The notes under the pieces: generated by a model | Seen by the model: the letters and a program-made list of their open reading frames with translations, nothing else | What the model was told of the DNA's origin: nothing | Database searches by the model: none | In this document: positions 22,983 to 29,115 of the stretch, one piece after another | How positions within the stretch are numbered: the stretch's first letter is position 1 | Layout of the letters: the number at the start of each line of letters is the position of its first letter | Made by a program: the position numbers and the translations under genes | DNA from: Clostridium sp. 1001275B_160808_H3 | GTDB taxonomy: Bacteria > Bacillota > Clostridia > Clostridiales > Clostridiaceae | Length of the DNA: 29,115 nt | Reading direction: 5' to 3' | Assembly: GCF_015550425.1 (NCBI RefSeq) | Contig: NZ_JADNAT010000014.1 | Location: forward strand, 1-29,115

Positions 22983-24695
22983 ATGAAAATGTCTAATATG
23001 TTAATATCAACATTAAGAGAGGTTCCAGCAGAAGCTGAGATAGATAGCCATAAATTAATGCTAAGAGCTGGAATGATAAGAAAAATGGCATCAGGTATAT
23101 ATAATTATATGCCTTTAGGATTAAAGGTTTTAAAAAATGTAGAGAATATAGTAAGAGAAGAAATGAATAATGCAGGTGCACAAGAATTCCTAGCTTCAGC
23201 GGTTTTACCTGCAGAACTTTGGCAAGAGTCTGGAAGATGGGATGTTTATGGGGAAGAAATGTTTAGGCTTAAAGATAGAAATAATAGGGATTTTTGCCTT
23301 GGACCAACTCATGAAGAAGTATTCACTGACATTGCAAGAAATGAAATTAAATCATATAAGCAATTACCAATAAATCTTTATCAAATACAAACTAAATATA
23401 GAGACGAAAGAAGACCAAGATTTGGTGTTATGAGATCTAGGGAATTTGTAATGAAAGATGCATATAGCTTTGATAAGGATCAAGAAGGATTAGATGTTTC
23501 TTATAATAAAATGAGAGAAGCATATATTAAAATATTTAACAGATGTGGAATAGATGCTAAGCCAGTTGAAGCAGATTCAGGAGCAATTGGAGGATCAAAT
23601 TCAGCAGAATTTATGGTGAAGTCAGAAGTAGGAGAAGATGATGTTGTATTCTGTACTGCTTGTGATTATGCAGCTAATATAGAAAAAGCTCCATCAACTG
23701 CAGAGAAAGCAGAAGTAGAAGAATTAAAAGAGTTAGTTAAAACTGAAACGCCAAATGTTAAGACAATAGAAGAACTAGTTAAATTTTTCAATACAACTGA
23801 AAAGAAGTTCGCTAAAACATTAATATTTAATGCTGATGGGAAAATAGTAGCAGTAATGGTTAGAGGCGATAGAGAAGTAAATGAAGTTAAGGTTTCAAAT
23901 GCCTTAGGTGGAGTTACAAATTTAAATATGGCTACTCCAGAAGAAGTATTTAAAGCAACTAATGCACAAGTTGGATTTGCTGGTCCTATAAATATAAATG
24001 TAGATGCATTATTAGTTGATGAAGAAATTATAAACATGTACAATTTTATTGTGGGAGCTAATGAAACAGGATATCACATTGAAAATGTAAATTACGGAAG
24101 AGACTTTGATGGTATAGTTGGAGACTATAGAAATATAACTGAAGGCGAAAAGTGTCCAGTTTGTGGTGGTAAAGTAACTATCTCAAGAGGAACAGAAGTA
24201 GGTCATATATTTAAATTAGGAACAAAGTATTCAGAGGCTATGAATGCTAACTTTATTGATGAAAATGGTAAGGAAAAGCCATTTATAATGGGTTGTTATG
24301 GTATTGGAGTAACAAGAACAATGGCATCAATAATAGAACAACATAATGATGAAAATGGAATAGTTTGGCCTTTATCTGTAGCGCCATATCACGTTAATAT
24401 CATTCCTGTTAATATTAAGGATGAAGAACAAATGAAAATTGCTAACGAGATATATGAAGAATTGAAAGCTATTGGGGTTGATGTAATACTAGATGATAGA
24501 AATGAGAGAGCAGGAGTTAAGTTTAAAGATTCAGACCTTATGGGAATACCAATGAGAATAACAGTTGGAAAGAAGATTGTTGATGGTGAAGTAGAATTTA
24601 AACTTAGAACATCAGAAATGGAAAATATAAAAATAGAAGAAGCTGTAAATAGAGTTAGGGAAGAGTTTGAGAAAAATAAATTATCTGTAAGATAG
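22983..24695 (+). CDS. proS: Prolyl-tRNA synthetase (bacterial type, with editing domain)
   Basis: Charges tRNA-Pro. At 570 aa it is the ProS form with an INS editing domain between class II motifs 2 and 3. Visible are motif 1 ([19 protein letters not shown]), motif 2 ([19 protein letters not shown]), the YbaK-like insertion (about 225-390) with [18 protein letters not shown] for removing mischarged Ala, motif 3 ([14 protein letters not shown]) and the C-terminal anticodon-binding domain ([21 protein letters not shown]). AGGAGG precedes the ATG. It is controlled by the upstream T-box and starts 11 bases before cysS, which may be cotranscribed. Confidence 0.98.
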   Translation: MKMSNMLISTLREVPAEAEIDSHKLMLRAGMIRKMASGIYNYMPLGLKVLKNVENIVREEMNNAGAQEFLASAVLPAELWQESGRWDVYGEEMFRLKDRNNRDFCLGPTHEEVFTDIARNEIKSYKQLPINLYQIQTKYRDERRPRFGVMRSREFVMKDAYSFDKDQEGLDVSYNKMREAYIKIFNRCGIDAKPVEADSGAIGGSNSAEFMVKSEVGEDDVVFCTACDYAANIEKAPSTAEKAEVEELKELVKTETPNVKTIEELVKFFNTTEKKFAKTLIFNADGKIVAVMVRGDREVNEVKVSNALGGVTNLNMATPEEVFKATNAQVGFAGPININVDALLVDEEIINMYNFIVGANETGYHIENVNYGRDFDGIVGDYRNITEGEKCPVCGGKVTISRGTEVGHIFKLGTKYSEAMNANFIDENGKEKPFIMGCYGIGVTRTMASIIEQHNDENGIVWPLSVAPYHVNIIPVNIKDEEQMKIANEIYEELKAIGVDVILDDRNERAGVKFKDSDLMGIPMRITVGKKIVDGEVEFKLRTSEMENIKIEEAVNRVREEFEKNKLSVR

Positions 24696-24706
24696 GAGGT
24701 AATTCG

Positions 24707-26107
24707 ATGAAAGTTTATAATAGTTTAACGAGAAAGAAGGAAGAATTTATACCATTAACACCTGGAGAAGTCAAGATGTATGTATGCGGACCAACTGTAT
24801 ATAATTACTTTCATATAGGAAATGGTAGAACTTTTATAATATTTGATACAATAAGAAGATATTTAGAATACAGAGGATATAATGTTAAATATGTTCAAAA
24901 TTTTACAGATATAGATGATAAAATGATAAATAAAGCAAATGAAGAAGGCACTACAGTTTCAAATATAGGAGATAGATATATCGACGAATATTATAAAGAT
25001 GCTGATGGTTTAAATATAAAGAGGGCCTCTATAAATCCAAGAGCTACTGAATATATTCAAGATATAATAGAATTTGTTAGTGGTTTAATTGAAAAAGATT
25101 ATGCATATGAAGTTGATGGGGACGTTTATTTTAGAACAAAGAAGTTTGAAGGCTATGGAAAGTTAATAGGTCAAAATTTAGAAGACCTACAAGCTGGAGC
25201 TAGAATAAATGTAGATGAAAGAAAAGAAGATCCAATGGATTTTGCAGTATGGAAGGCTCAAAAGCCGGGTGAACCAGCTTGGGAAAGTCCATGGGGAATG
25301 GGAAGACCAGGATGGCATATAGAGTGTTCATGTATGGCAAAGAAGATTTTAGGTGATACAATTGACATACATGCCGGTGGGATGGATTTAGCATTTCCAC
25401 ATCATGAAAATGAAATTGCACAAAGTGAAGCTTTAACAGGAAAGCCATTTGCAAGATACTGGTTACATGGAGCCTTTTTAAATATTAATAATCAAAAAAT
25501 GTCTAAATCATTAAATAACTTTTTAACTGCAAGAGATATATTAAAACAATACGATGCTGATATAGTGAGATTTTTAATGTTATCAGGACATTATAGAGTA
25601 CAATTAAACTTCAGTGATGATTTATTAGAATCTGCAAAAGCATCAGTAGAAAGATTATATAATGCTATTTCTAATTTAGAAAACTTAATTAGTGAAGTTA
25701 AGAAAGAAACTATGGATGAAAATGAAAAGGCTTATTTAGAATCTCTAGATAAATATAGACAAAAATATATAGAAAAGATGGATGATGATTTTAACACAGC
25801 AGATGCAATTACGGCAATATTTGATCTTATAAAAGATATAAATACTAATGTATCAATAGATTCATCTAAAGAACTTTGTGAATCAGCATTAAGTTTAATA
25901 AGGGAATTAGGAAATCCATTAGGTATTCTTCAAAAGTCTACTAAAGGAAGTTTAGAGGAAGAAATAGAAAAATTAATAGCGGAAAGACAGCAGGCAAGGA
26001 AAGATAGAAATTTTGCTTTAGCTGATAAAATAAGAGATGATTTAAAAGCTAGAAATATAGTTTTAGAAGATACCCCTCAAGGAGTTAGATGGAAAAAAGT
26101 AAATTAG
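24707..26107 (+). CDS. cysS: Cysteinyl-tRNA synthetase
   Basis: Charges tRNA-Cys, whose gene stands at the start of this window. The 466-aa class I enzyme shows [17 protein letters not shown] (zinc ligand and HIGH variant HIGN), [11 protein letters not shown] and [18 protein letters not shown] (remaining zinc ligands), KMSKSLNN (KMSKS loop, about 264-271) and a C-terminal helical DALR domain. AGGAGGT precedes the ATG. Being 11 bases after proS it may share the T-box-regulated transcript, so its expression could partly follow proline supply. Confidence 0.98.
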   Translation: MKVYNSLTRKKEEFIPLTPGEVKMYVCGPTVYNYFHIGNGRTFIIFDTIRRYLEYRGYNVKYVQNFTDIDDKMINKANEEGTTVSNIGDRYIDEYYKDADGLNIKRASINPRATEYIQDIIEFVSGLIEKDYAYEVDGDVYFRTKKFEGYGKLIGQNLEDLQAGARINVDERKEDPMDFAVWKAQKPGEPAWESPWGMGRPGWHIECSCMAKKILGDTIDIHAGGMDLAFPHHENEIAQSEALTGKPFARYWLHGAFLNINNQKMSKSLNNFLTARDILKQYDADIVRFLMLSGHYRVQLNFSDDLLESAKASVERLYNAISNLENLISEVKKETMDENEKAYLESLDKYRQKYIEKMDDDFNTADAITAIFDLIKDINTNVSIDSSKELCESALSLIRELGNPLGILQKSTKGSLEEEIEKLIAERQQARKDRNFALADKIRDDLKARNIVLEDTPQGVRWKKVN

Positions 26108-26112
26108 TCTAG

Positions 26113-26134
26113 AAGGCTGCAGTTGTGCAGCCTT
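26113..26134 (+). terminator. Hairpin between cysS and mrnC (weak terminator or attenuator)
   Basis: AAGGCTGCA (26113-26121), GTTG loop, TGCAGCCTT (26126-26134): a perfect 9-bp stem followed by TATTTAAAGG. The T-tract is short, so termination would be partial. It starts five bases after the cysS stop and ends just before the mrnC ribosome binding site. Confidence 0.55.
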
Positions 26135-26154
26135 TATTTAAAGGAGAGAAAAGT

Positions 26155-26571
26155 ATGTTAGAGGATTTAAGAGTGAGAGAGTTTAGTAAAGAAGAAGCTA
26201 GGAGATTAAATCCTTTGCAGTTAGCTTTAATAGGAGATGGAGTATATGAGATATATATAAGAAATTTTATACTATCTAATAATACTGAATTATCTGCACA
26301 TAAAATGCATGTGAAAGCAATTGGATACGTTAAAGCTAAAAGTCAGTCTGCAATAATGCATAATATAGAAGATACTTTAACAGAAGATGAATTGTATATT
26401 TATAAAAGAGGAAGAAATACAAAATCTGCAACTGTTCCTAAAAATGCAGATGTTATAGATTATAGAAATGCAACAGGCTTTGAAACTCTATTAGGATATT
26501 TATATTTAATAGGAAATAAAGAAAGACTATATAATATATTAGAAAAATCTACAGAAATACAGTTAACATAA
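26155..26571 (+). CDS. mrnC: Mini-ribonuclease III (MrnC)
   Basis: RNase III catalytic domain without a dsRNA-binding domain; in Bacillus it matures the ends of 23S rRNA. The 138-aa product shows NPLQLALIGDGVYEIYIR (catalytic Asp28), the RGRN segment and GFETLLGYLYL with the second acidic site. The start is ATG 26155, with AAAGGAGAG upstream; an in-frame GTG at 26125 lies inside the preceding hairpin and lacks a ribosome site. The order cysS-mrnC-rlmB is conserved in Firmicutes. Confidence 0.96.
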   Translation: MLEDLRVREFSKEEARRLNPLQLALIGDGVYEIYIRNFILSNNTELSAHKMHVKAIGYVKAKSQSAIMHNIEDTLTEDELYIYKRGRNTKSATVPKNADVIDYRNATGFETLLGYLYLIGNKERLYNILEKSTEIQLT

Positions 26572-26611
26572 CTAAGGAAAAGTATATAATAGAAATAAGG
26601 AGTGATCTTAT

Positions 26612-27508
26612 ATGACTAAGGGAAATAGAGAAGCTAGAATGAAAGCTAGAATGGAAAGACAAATGATCGAGGGCACACCTATTAGAGGTAAAAGACAATT
26701 TGTTAAAGAAAATAAGGAAGTGAATAATTACACTAGAGAAAATCCTTCTATTGTAAGTGAAGTGGAAACTAGAGAAGATTTAATTATAGGCAGAAATGCT
26801 GTAATGGAAGTACTAAAAAGTGATAGAACTATAGAGTGTATATATATAGCAAATGGTAATATGGAGGGCTCTATAAAAGTAATAATAAATATTGCAAGAG
26901 AAAAGGGATTAGTATTAAAGGAAGTAGATAGGAAAAAACTAGATGCTATGAGTAATGGTACAAATCATCAAGGAGTTATAGCTTTGGTTACACCATTTAA
27001 GTATTGCCAAATTGCAGATATGCTAAGGGATGCAAAGGAAAAAGGCGAAGATCCATTTATAGTTATACTAGATGAAATAGAGGATCCACATAATTTAGGG
27101 TCTATAATAAGAACAGCAGAATTATGCGGAGTTCACGGAATAATAATACCGAAAAGAAGAAATGTTGGAATAACATCTACTGTATATAAATGTTCTGTAG
27201 GAGCTATAGAACATATGAAGATAGCAAAGGTGACAAATATTAATGCAGCTATAGATGAACTTAAAGAATCAGGACTATGGGTATATGGTGCAGATATAGC
27301 AGGAGAAGAATATAGCTATCAAGTTGACTTTAATGGCCCATGTGCCATGGTTATAGGTAGCGAAGGAAGAGGTATATCTAAACTTACTTTAAAGAAATGT
27401 GATAAGCTAGTGAAAATTCCGATGATAGGAAAAATTAACTCTTTAAATGCTTCAGTTGCTGGTGGTATAATGATGTATGAAATATTAAAGGGAAGACTAT
27501 TAAAATAG
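26612..27508 (+). CDS. rlmB: 23S rRNA 2'-O-methyltransferase RlmB (TrmH/SpoU family)
   Basis: SPOUT methyltransferase that methylates a conserved guanosine ribose in 23S rRNA (position 2251 in E. coli numbering). The 298-aa protein has a basic N-terminal extension of about 50 residues, an L30e-like substrate-binding domain (EDLIIGRNAVMEVLKS, about 55-130) and the catalytic knot with ILDEIEDPHNLGSIIRTAE, IGSEGRGIS and SLNASVAGGIMMYE. AAGGAGTG precedes the ATG. Symbol confidence is lower than family confidence, since SPOUT paralogues share these motifs; synteny supports RlmB (YacO). Confidence 0.93.
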   Translation: MTKGNREARMKARMERQMIEGTPIRGKRQFVKENKEVNNYTRENPSIVSEVETREDLIIGRNAVMEVLKSDRTIECIYIANGNMEGSIKVIINIAREKGLVLKEVDRKKLDAMSNGTNHQGVIALVTPFKYCQIADMLRDAKEKGEDPFIVILDEIEDPHNLGSIIRTAELCGVHGIIIPKRRNVGITSTVYKCSVGAIEHMKIAKVTNINAAIDELKESGLWVYGADIAGEEYSYQVDFNGPCAMVIGSEGRGISKLTLKKCDKLVKIPMIGKINSLNASVAGGIMMYEILKGRLLK

Positions 27509-27528
27509 CATAGTTAAAGAGGTAACAT

Positions 27529-28041
27529 GTGAAAATAATATTTGTTGATGGATATAATGTTATAAATAGTTGGCCTAATCTAAAAAAGCAAAAGGACTAT
27601 AGCTTTGATGGGGCAAGACAGAGCTTGATAGATAGTTTACATAATTATTCAGTTTATGAAGATTGTAAGATAATAATAGTGTTCGATGCACATAAAGTAA
27701 ATAGAAGCATTGAAAAGAAAGAAGATATAAACAGTAATATAAGTACAGTATTCACAAAGGATGGTGAAACAGCAGATTCTTACATAGAAAGAGAAGTTCA
27801 TAATTTAGGTAGAAGATTTGAAGTTTATGTTGTTACATCAGATTGGCTTGAACAACAGACTATTTTTCAAAGAGGTGCAGTAAGAATATCTGCTCTTGAA
27901 TTTTATAACGAAGTTATAGAAACTCAAGGAAGAATAAAAAATAAAACGTTGAAAAATATGTATTCATCTAAAAATCATTTGGGAGATAACATAGATGAAG
28001 ATATCTTTAAAAAATTAGAGGCTATAAGGCGTAGCAAATAA
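27529..28041 (+). CDS. rae1: NYN-domain endoribonuclease Rae1 (YacP)
   Basis: Homologue of Bacillus Rae1, which cleaves mRNA in the ribosomal A site. The 170-aa protein has the NYN/PIN-like fold: FVDGYNVIN (about 5-13, with Asp7), IIIVFDAHKV, FTKDGETADSYIE (acidic residues) and VYVVTSDWLEQQTIFQRGA. It starts with GTG at 27529, preceded by GAGGT; no ATG gives a better site. It follows rlmB by 20 bases and precedes sigH, as in other Firmicutes. Confidence 0.93.
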   Translation: MKIIFVDGYNVINSWPNLKKQKDYSFDGARQSLIDSLHNYSVYEDCKIIIVFDAHKVNRSIEKKEDINSNISTVFTKDGETADSYIEREVHNLGRRFEVYVVTSDWLEQQTIFQRGAVRISALEFYNEVIETQGRIKNKTLKNMYSSKNHLGDNIDEDIFKKLEAIRRSK

Positions 28042-28051
28042 ATGTTTACTA

Positions 28052-28082
28052 GTATATATACTTTATATATACTTATTATAAT
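28052..28082 (+). promoter_or_regulatory. Candidate sigH promoter with A/T palindrome
   Basis: A perfect TATAAT (28077-28082) lies 26 bases before the sigH start. GTATATA (28052-28058) and TATATAC (28066-28072) form an inverted repeat across the expected -35 region; no good -35 is visible. It may be a regulated promoter or simply A/T-rich sequence. Confidence 0.3.
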
Positions 28083-28107
28083 GTATGGCTTAAAGGGGTG
28101 ATATATA

Positions 28108-28752
28108 GTGGAGAGTACCAAAAGAGAGGTAAGCTTGTTTGTAGAATTTCAAAATAAGTTAGATGAAGAAGTAGTTGAAGAAGCAAAAAAAGGAAATAGT
28201 AGAGCTCAAGATTATTTAATATCAAAATATGAGAATTTTGTAAAGGCTAAAGCTAAGTCGTATTTTCTCATTGGAGCAGACAAAGAAGATATTTACCAAG
28301 AAGGTATGATAGGATTATATAAAGCTATAAGGGATTTTAAATCTGATAGACTAACAAGTTTTAAGGCTTTTGCGGAATTATGTATTACTAGACAAATAAT
28401 AACCGCTATTAAAACAGCTACAAGACAAAAGCATATACCATTAAACACATATATATCTTTAAATAAGCCTATTTATGAGGAAGAATCAGATAGAACTTTA
28501 ATTGATGTTTTATCAGGATTAAAAATAACTGACCCAGAGGAACTTATAATAGGAAAAGAACAGTTAGAACATATAGAAGGTGAAATGGCGAAAGTTTTAT
28601 CTGATTTAGAAATGGAAGTACTTCAGTCCTATTTGGATGGAAAGTCTTATCAGGAAATAGCCTGTGATTTAGATAGGCAAGCTAAGTCTATAGACAATGC
28701 ATTACAAAGAGTTAAACGAAAGCTTGAAAAATGTCTATATACCGAAAAATAA
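28108..28752 (+). CDS. sigH: RNA polymerase sigma-H factor (Spo0H)
   Basis: Alternative sigma factor for entry into sporulation and stationary phase. The 214-aa protein shows region 2 (NSRAQDYLISKYENFVKAKAK then EDIYQEGMIGLYKAIRDF), FKAFAELCITRQIITAIKTATRQKH, and region 4 (DLEMEVLQSYLDGKSYQEIACDLDRQAKSIDNALQRVKRKL) with its helix-turn-helix. It starts with GTG at 28108, preceded by AGGGGTG. Placement between rae1 and the tRNA-Thr/tuf region is the standard clostridial order. Confidence 0.96.
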   Translation: MESTKREVSLFVEFQNKLDEEVVEEAKKGNSRAQDYLISKYENFVKAKAKSYFLIGADKEDIYQEGMIGLYKAIRDFKSDRLTSFKAFAELCITRQIITAIKTATRQKHIPLNTYISLNKPIYEEESDRTLIDVLSGLKITDPEELIIGKEQLEHIEGEMAKVLSDLEMEVLQSYLDGKSYQEIACDLDRQAKSIDNALQRVKRKLEKCLYTEK

Positions 28753-28767
28753 GTCACTAAATTCTTA

Positions 28768-28796
28768 TTGACAAATTTTTTGAACAATAGTAAACT
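28768..28796 (+). promoter_or_regulatory. Promoter of tRNA-Thr and tuf
   Basis: Perfect TTGACA (28768-28773), a 17-nt spacer and TAAACT (28791-28796). Predicted start is about 28803, 38 bases before the tRNA. No terminator is evident after the tRNA, so transcription probably continues into tuf. Confidence 0.75.
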
Positions 28797-28840
28797 TTAT
28801 AATTGGTATATTAAACTATAAACCATATTATGATGGCAAT

Positions 28841-28916
28841 GCTCACGTAGCTCAGTAGGCAGAGCGTCGCCTTGGTAAGGCGGAGGTCGTCGGTTCAATC
28901 CCGATCGTGAGCTCCA
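28841..28916 (+). tRNA. tRNA-Thr (anticodon GGT)
   Basis: A 76-nt cloverleaf. The acceptor GCTCACG pairs with CGTGAGC, the discriminator is U, and CCA is encoded. The anticodon GGT (28874-28876) sits in the loop TTGGTAA, and the T-loop TTCAATC is present. It lies between sigH and tuf, in front of the tuf leader. Confidence 0.97.
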
Positions 28917-28928
28917 ATATAGTTGAAC

Positions 28929-29034
28929 GCTCACTAGTAGCGATTATTGTAATGATAAATTGCTTTAGTCTTTGTAGTGAGCTCAATATATTACCCAAAA
29001 GCTAGAAAACGCTAGGCAAAGTTTATTACAAAGA
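28929..29034 (+). promoter_or_regulatory. Structured leader of tuf with two overlapping pairings
   Basis: GCTCACTA (28929-28936) is the exact complement of TAGTGAGC (28975-28982). The segment just before and overlapping the latter, AGTCTTTGTA (28967-28976), pairs over 10 bp (one G-U) with TACAAAGATT (29027-29036), just before the tuf ribosome binding site. The two helices share two bases and compete at their junction. No T-run follows either, so control of translation or of RNA processing is more likely than termination. Function is inferred. Confidence 0.45.
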
Positions 29035-29052
29035 TTAAAGGAGGATTTTACA

Positions 29053-29115
29053 ATGGCAAAGCAAAAATTCGAAAGAAGTAAACCACACGTAAACATTGGA
29101 ACAATCGGTCACGTT
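29053..29115 (+). CDS. tuf: Elongation factor Tu, N-terminus (partial)
   Basis: The first 21 codons of EF-Tu, the GTPase that delivers aminoacyl-tRNA to the ribosome. The visible sequence begins [20 protein letters not shown], the beginning of the G1 motif (GHVDHGKTT in full). AAAGGAGG (29037-29044) lies eight bases before the ATG. The gene runs off the window end. Confidence 0.97.
   Translation, partial: MAKQKFERSKPHVNIGTIGHV

Noticed and set aside
23666..24043. Minus-strand ORF of 125 codons opposite proS
   Set aside because: Low-complexity antisense product with no ribosome site; it covers the ProS editing domain.
26125..26154. N-terminal extension of mrnC from GTG 26125
   Set aside because: It would start inside the hairpin loop without a ribosome site and encode the true Shine-Dalgarno as protein; MrnC proteins begin near ATG 26155.
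28798..28803. TATAAT upstream of tRNA-Thr as the -10
   Set aside because: It is 24 bases from the perfect TTGACA, too far; TAAACT at 17-base spacing fits better.

Overview
This is chromosomal DNA from a low-GC, spore-forming Firmicute, most probably Clostridium sensu stricto (species not determined). The reasons are very AT-rich coding sequence, strong AGGAGG-type ribosome binding sites, a clostridial 5S rRNA, sporulation genes (gin/csfB, sigH) and the conserved backbone gin-tmk-darA-holB-ricT ... ctsR-clpC-radA-disA-yacL-ispD-proS-cysS-mrnC-rlmB-rae1-sigH-tuf. I found no prophage, insertion sequence, CRISPR array or defence locus.

Layout: (1) 1-436 is the 3' end of an rRNA operon: 23S end, 5S, tRNA-Phe, tRNA-Cys and terminator. 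(2) 435-4375 holds accessory genes: an S66 LD-carboxypeptidase-like protein, a CorA-type transporter, a two-helix membrane protein, and an M20 hydrolase homologue that has lost several expected metal ligands. (3) 4631-7985 is the gin-tmk-darA-holB-ricT cluster plus a small HMA-fold protein without its CxxC. (4) 8111-8957 is a 2[4Fe-4S] ferredoxin missed by length cut-offs, convergent with a metallo-beta-lactamase-fold protein whose metal motif is also degraded. (5) 9039-12124 is a ctsR-clpC operon with a textbook CtsR operator but no mcsA/mcsB. (6) 12216-15370 is a redox block: trxB, a glutaredoxin-like protein and gapN in one operon behind a promoter with a CsoR/CstR-like GC palindrome, and a second glutaredoxin-like gene converging on it. 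(7) 15438-17256 contains an unannotated 53-residue ORF and a nagR-nagB operon with a dre-type operator. (8) 17679-21940 has radA-disA, a convergent gene with MazG-like C-terminal helices, and a membrane PIN/TRAM protein. (9) 21970-28752 has ispD, a proline T-box with proS, then cysS, mrnC, rlmB, rae1 and sigH. (10) The window closes with tRNA-Thr and the start of tuf, separated by a leader that can fold in competing ways.

How the genes connect: DisA makes cyclic di-AMP and DarA binds it. MrnC and RlmB act on 23S rRNA, whose end opens the window. ProS is controlled by uncharged tRNA-Pro through the T-box. The trxB-grx-gapN operon joins disulfide reduction to an NADPH-producing glycolytic bypass. 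NagB feeds amino-sugar carbon into glycolysis under NagR control.

I do not see a clear-cut new multi-gene system. The most promising leads are the GC-palindrome operator in front of the redox operon, the two apparently metal-site-deficient hydrolase homologues, the tuf leader, and the small ORF at 15438-15599.
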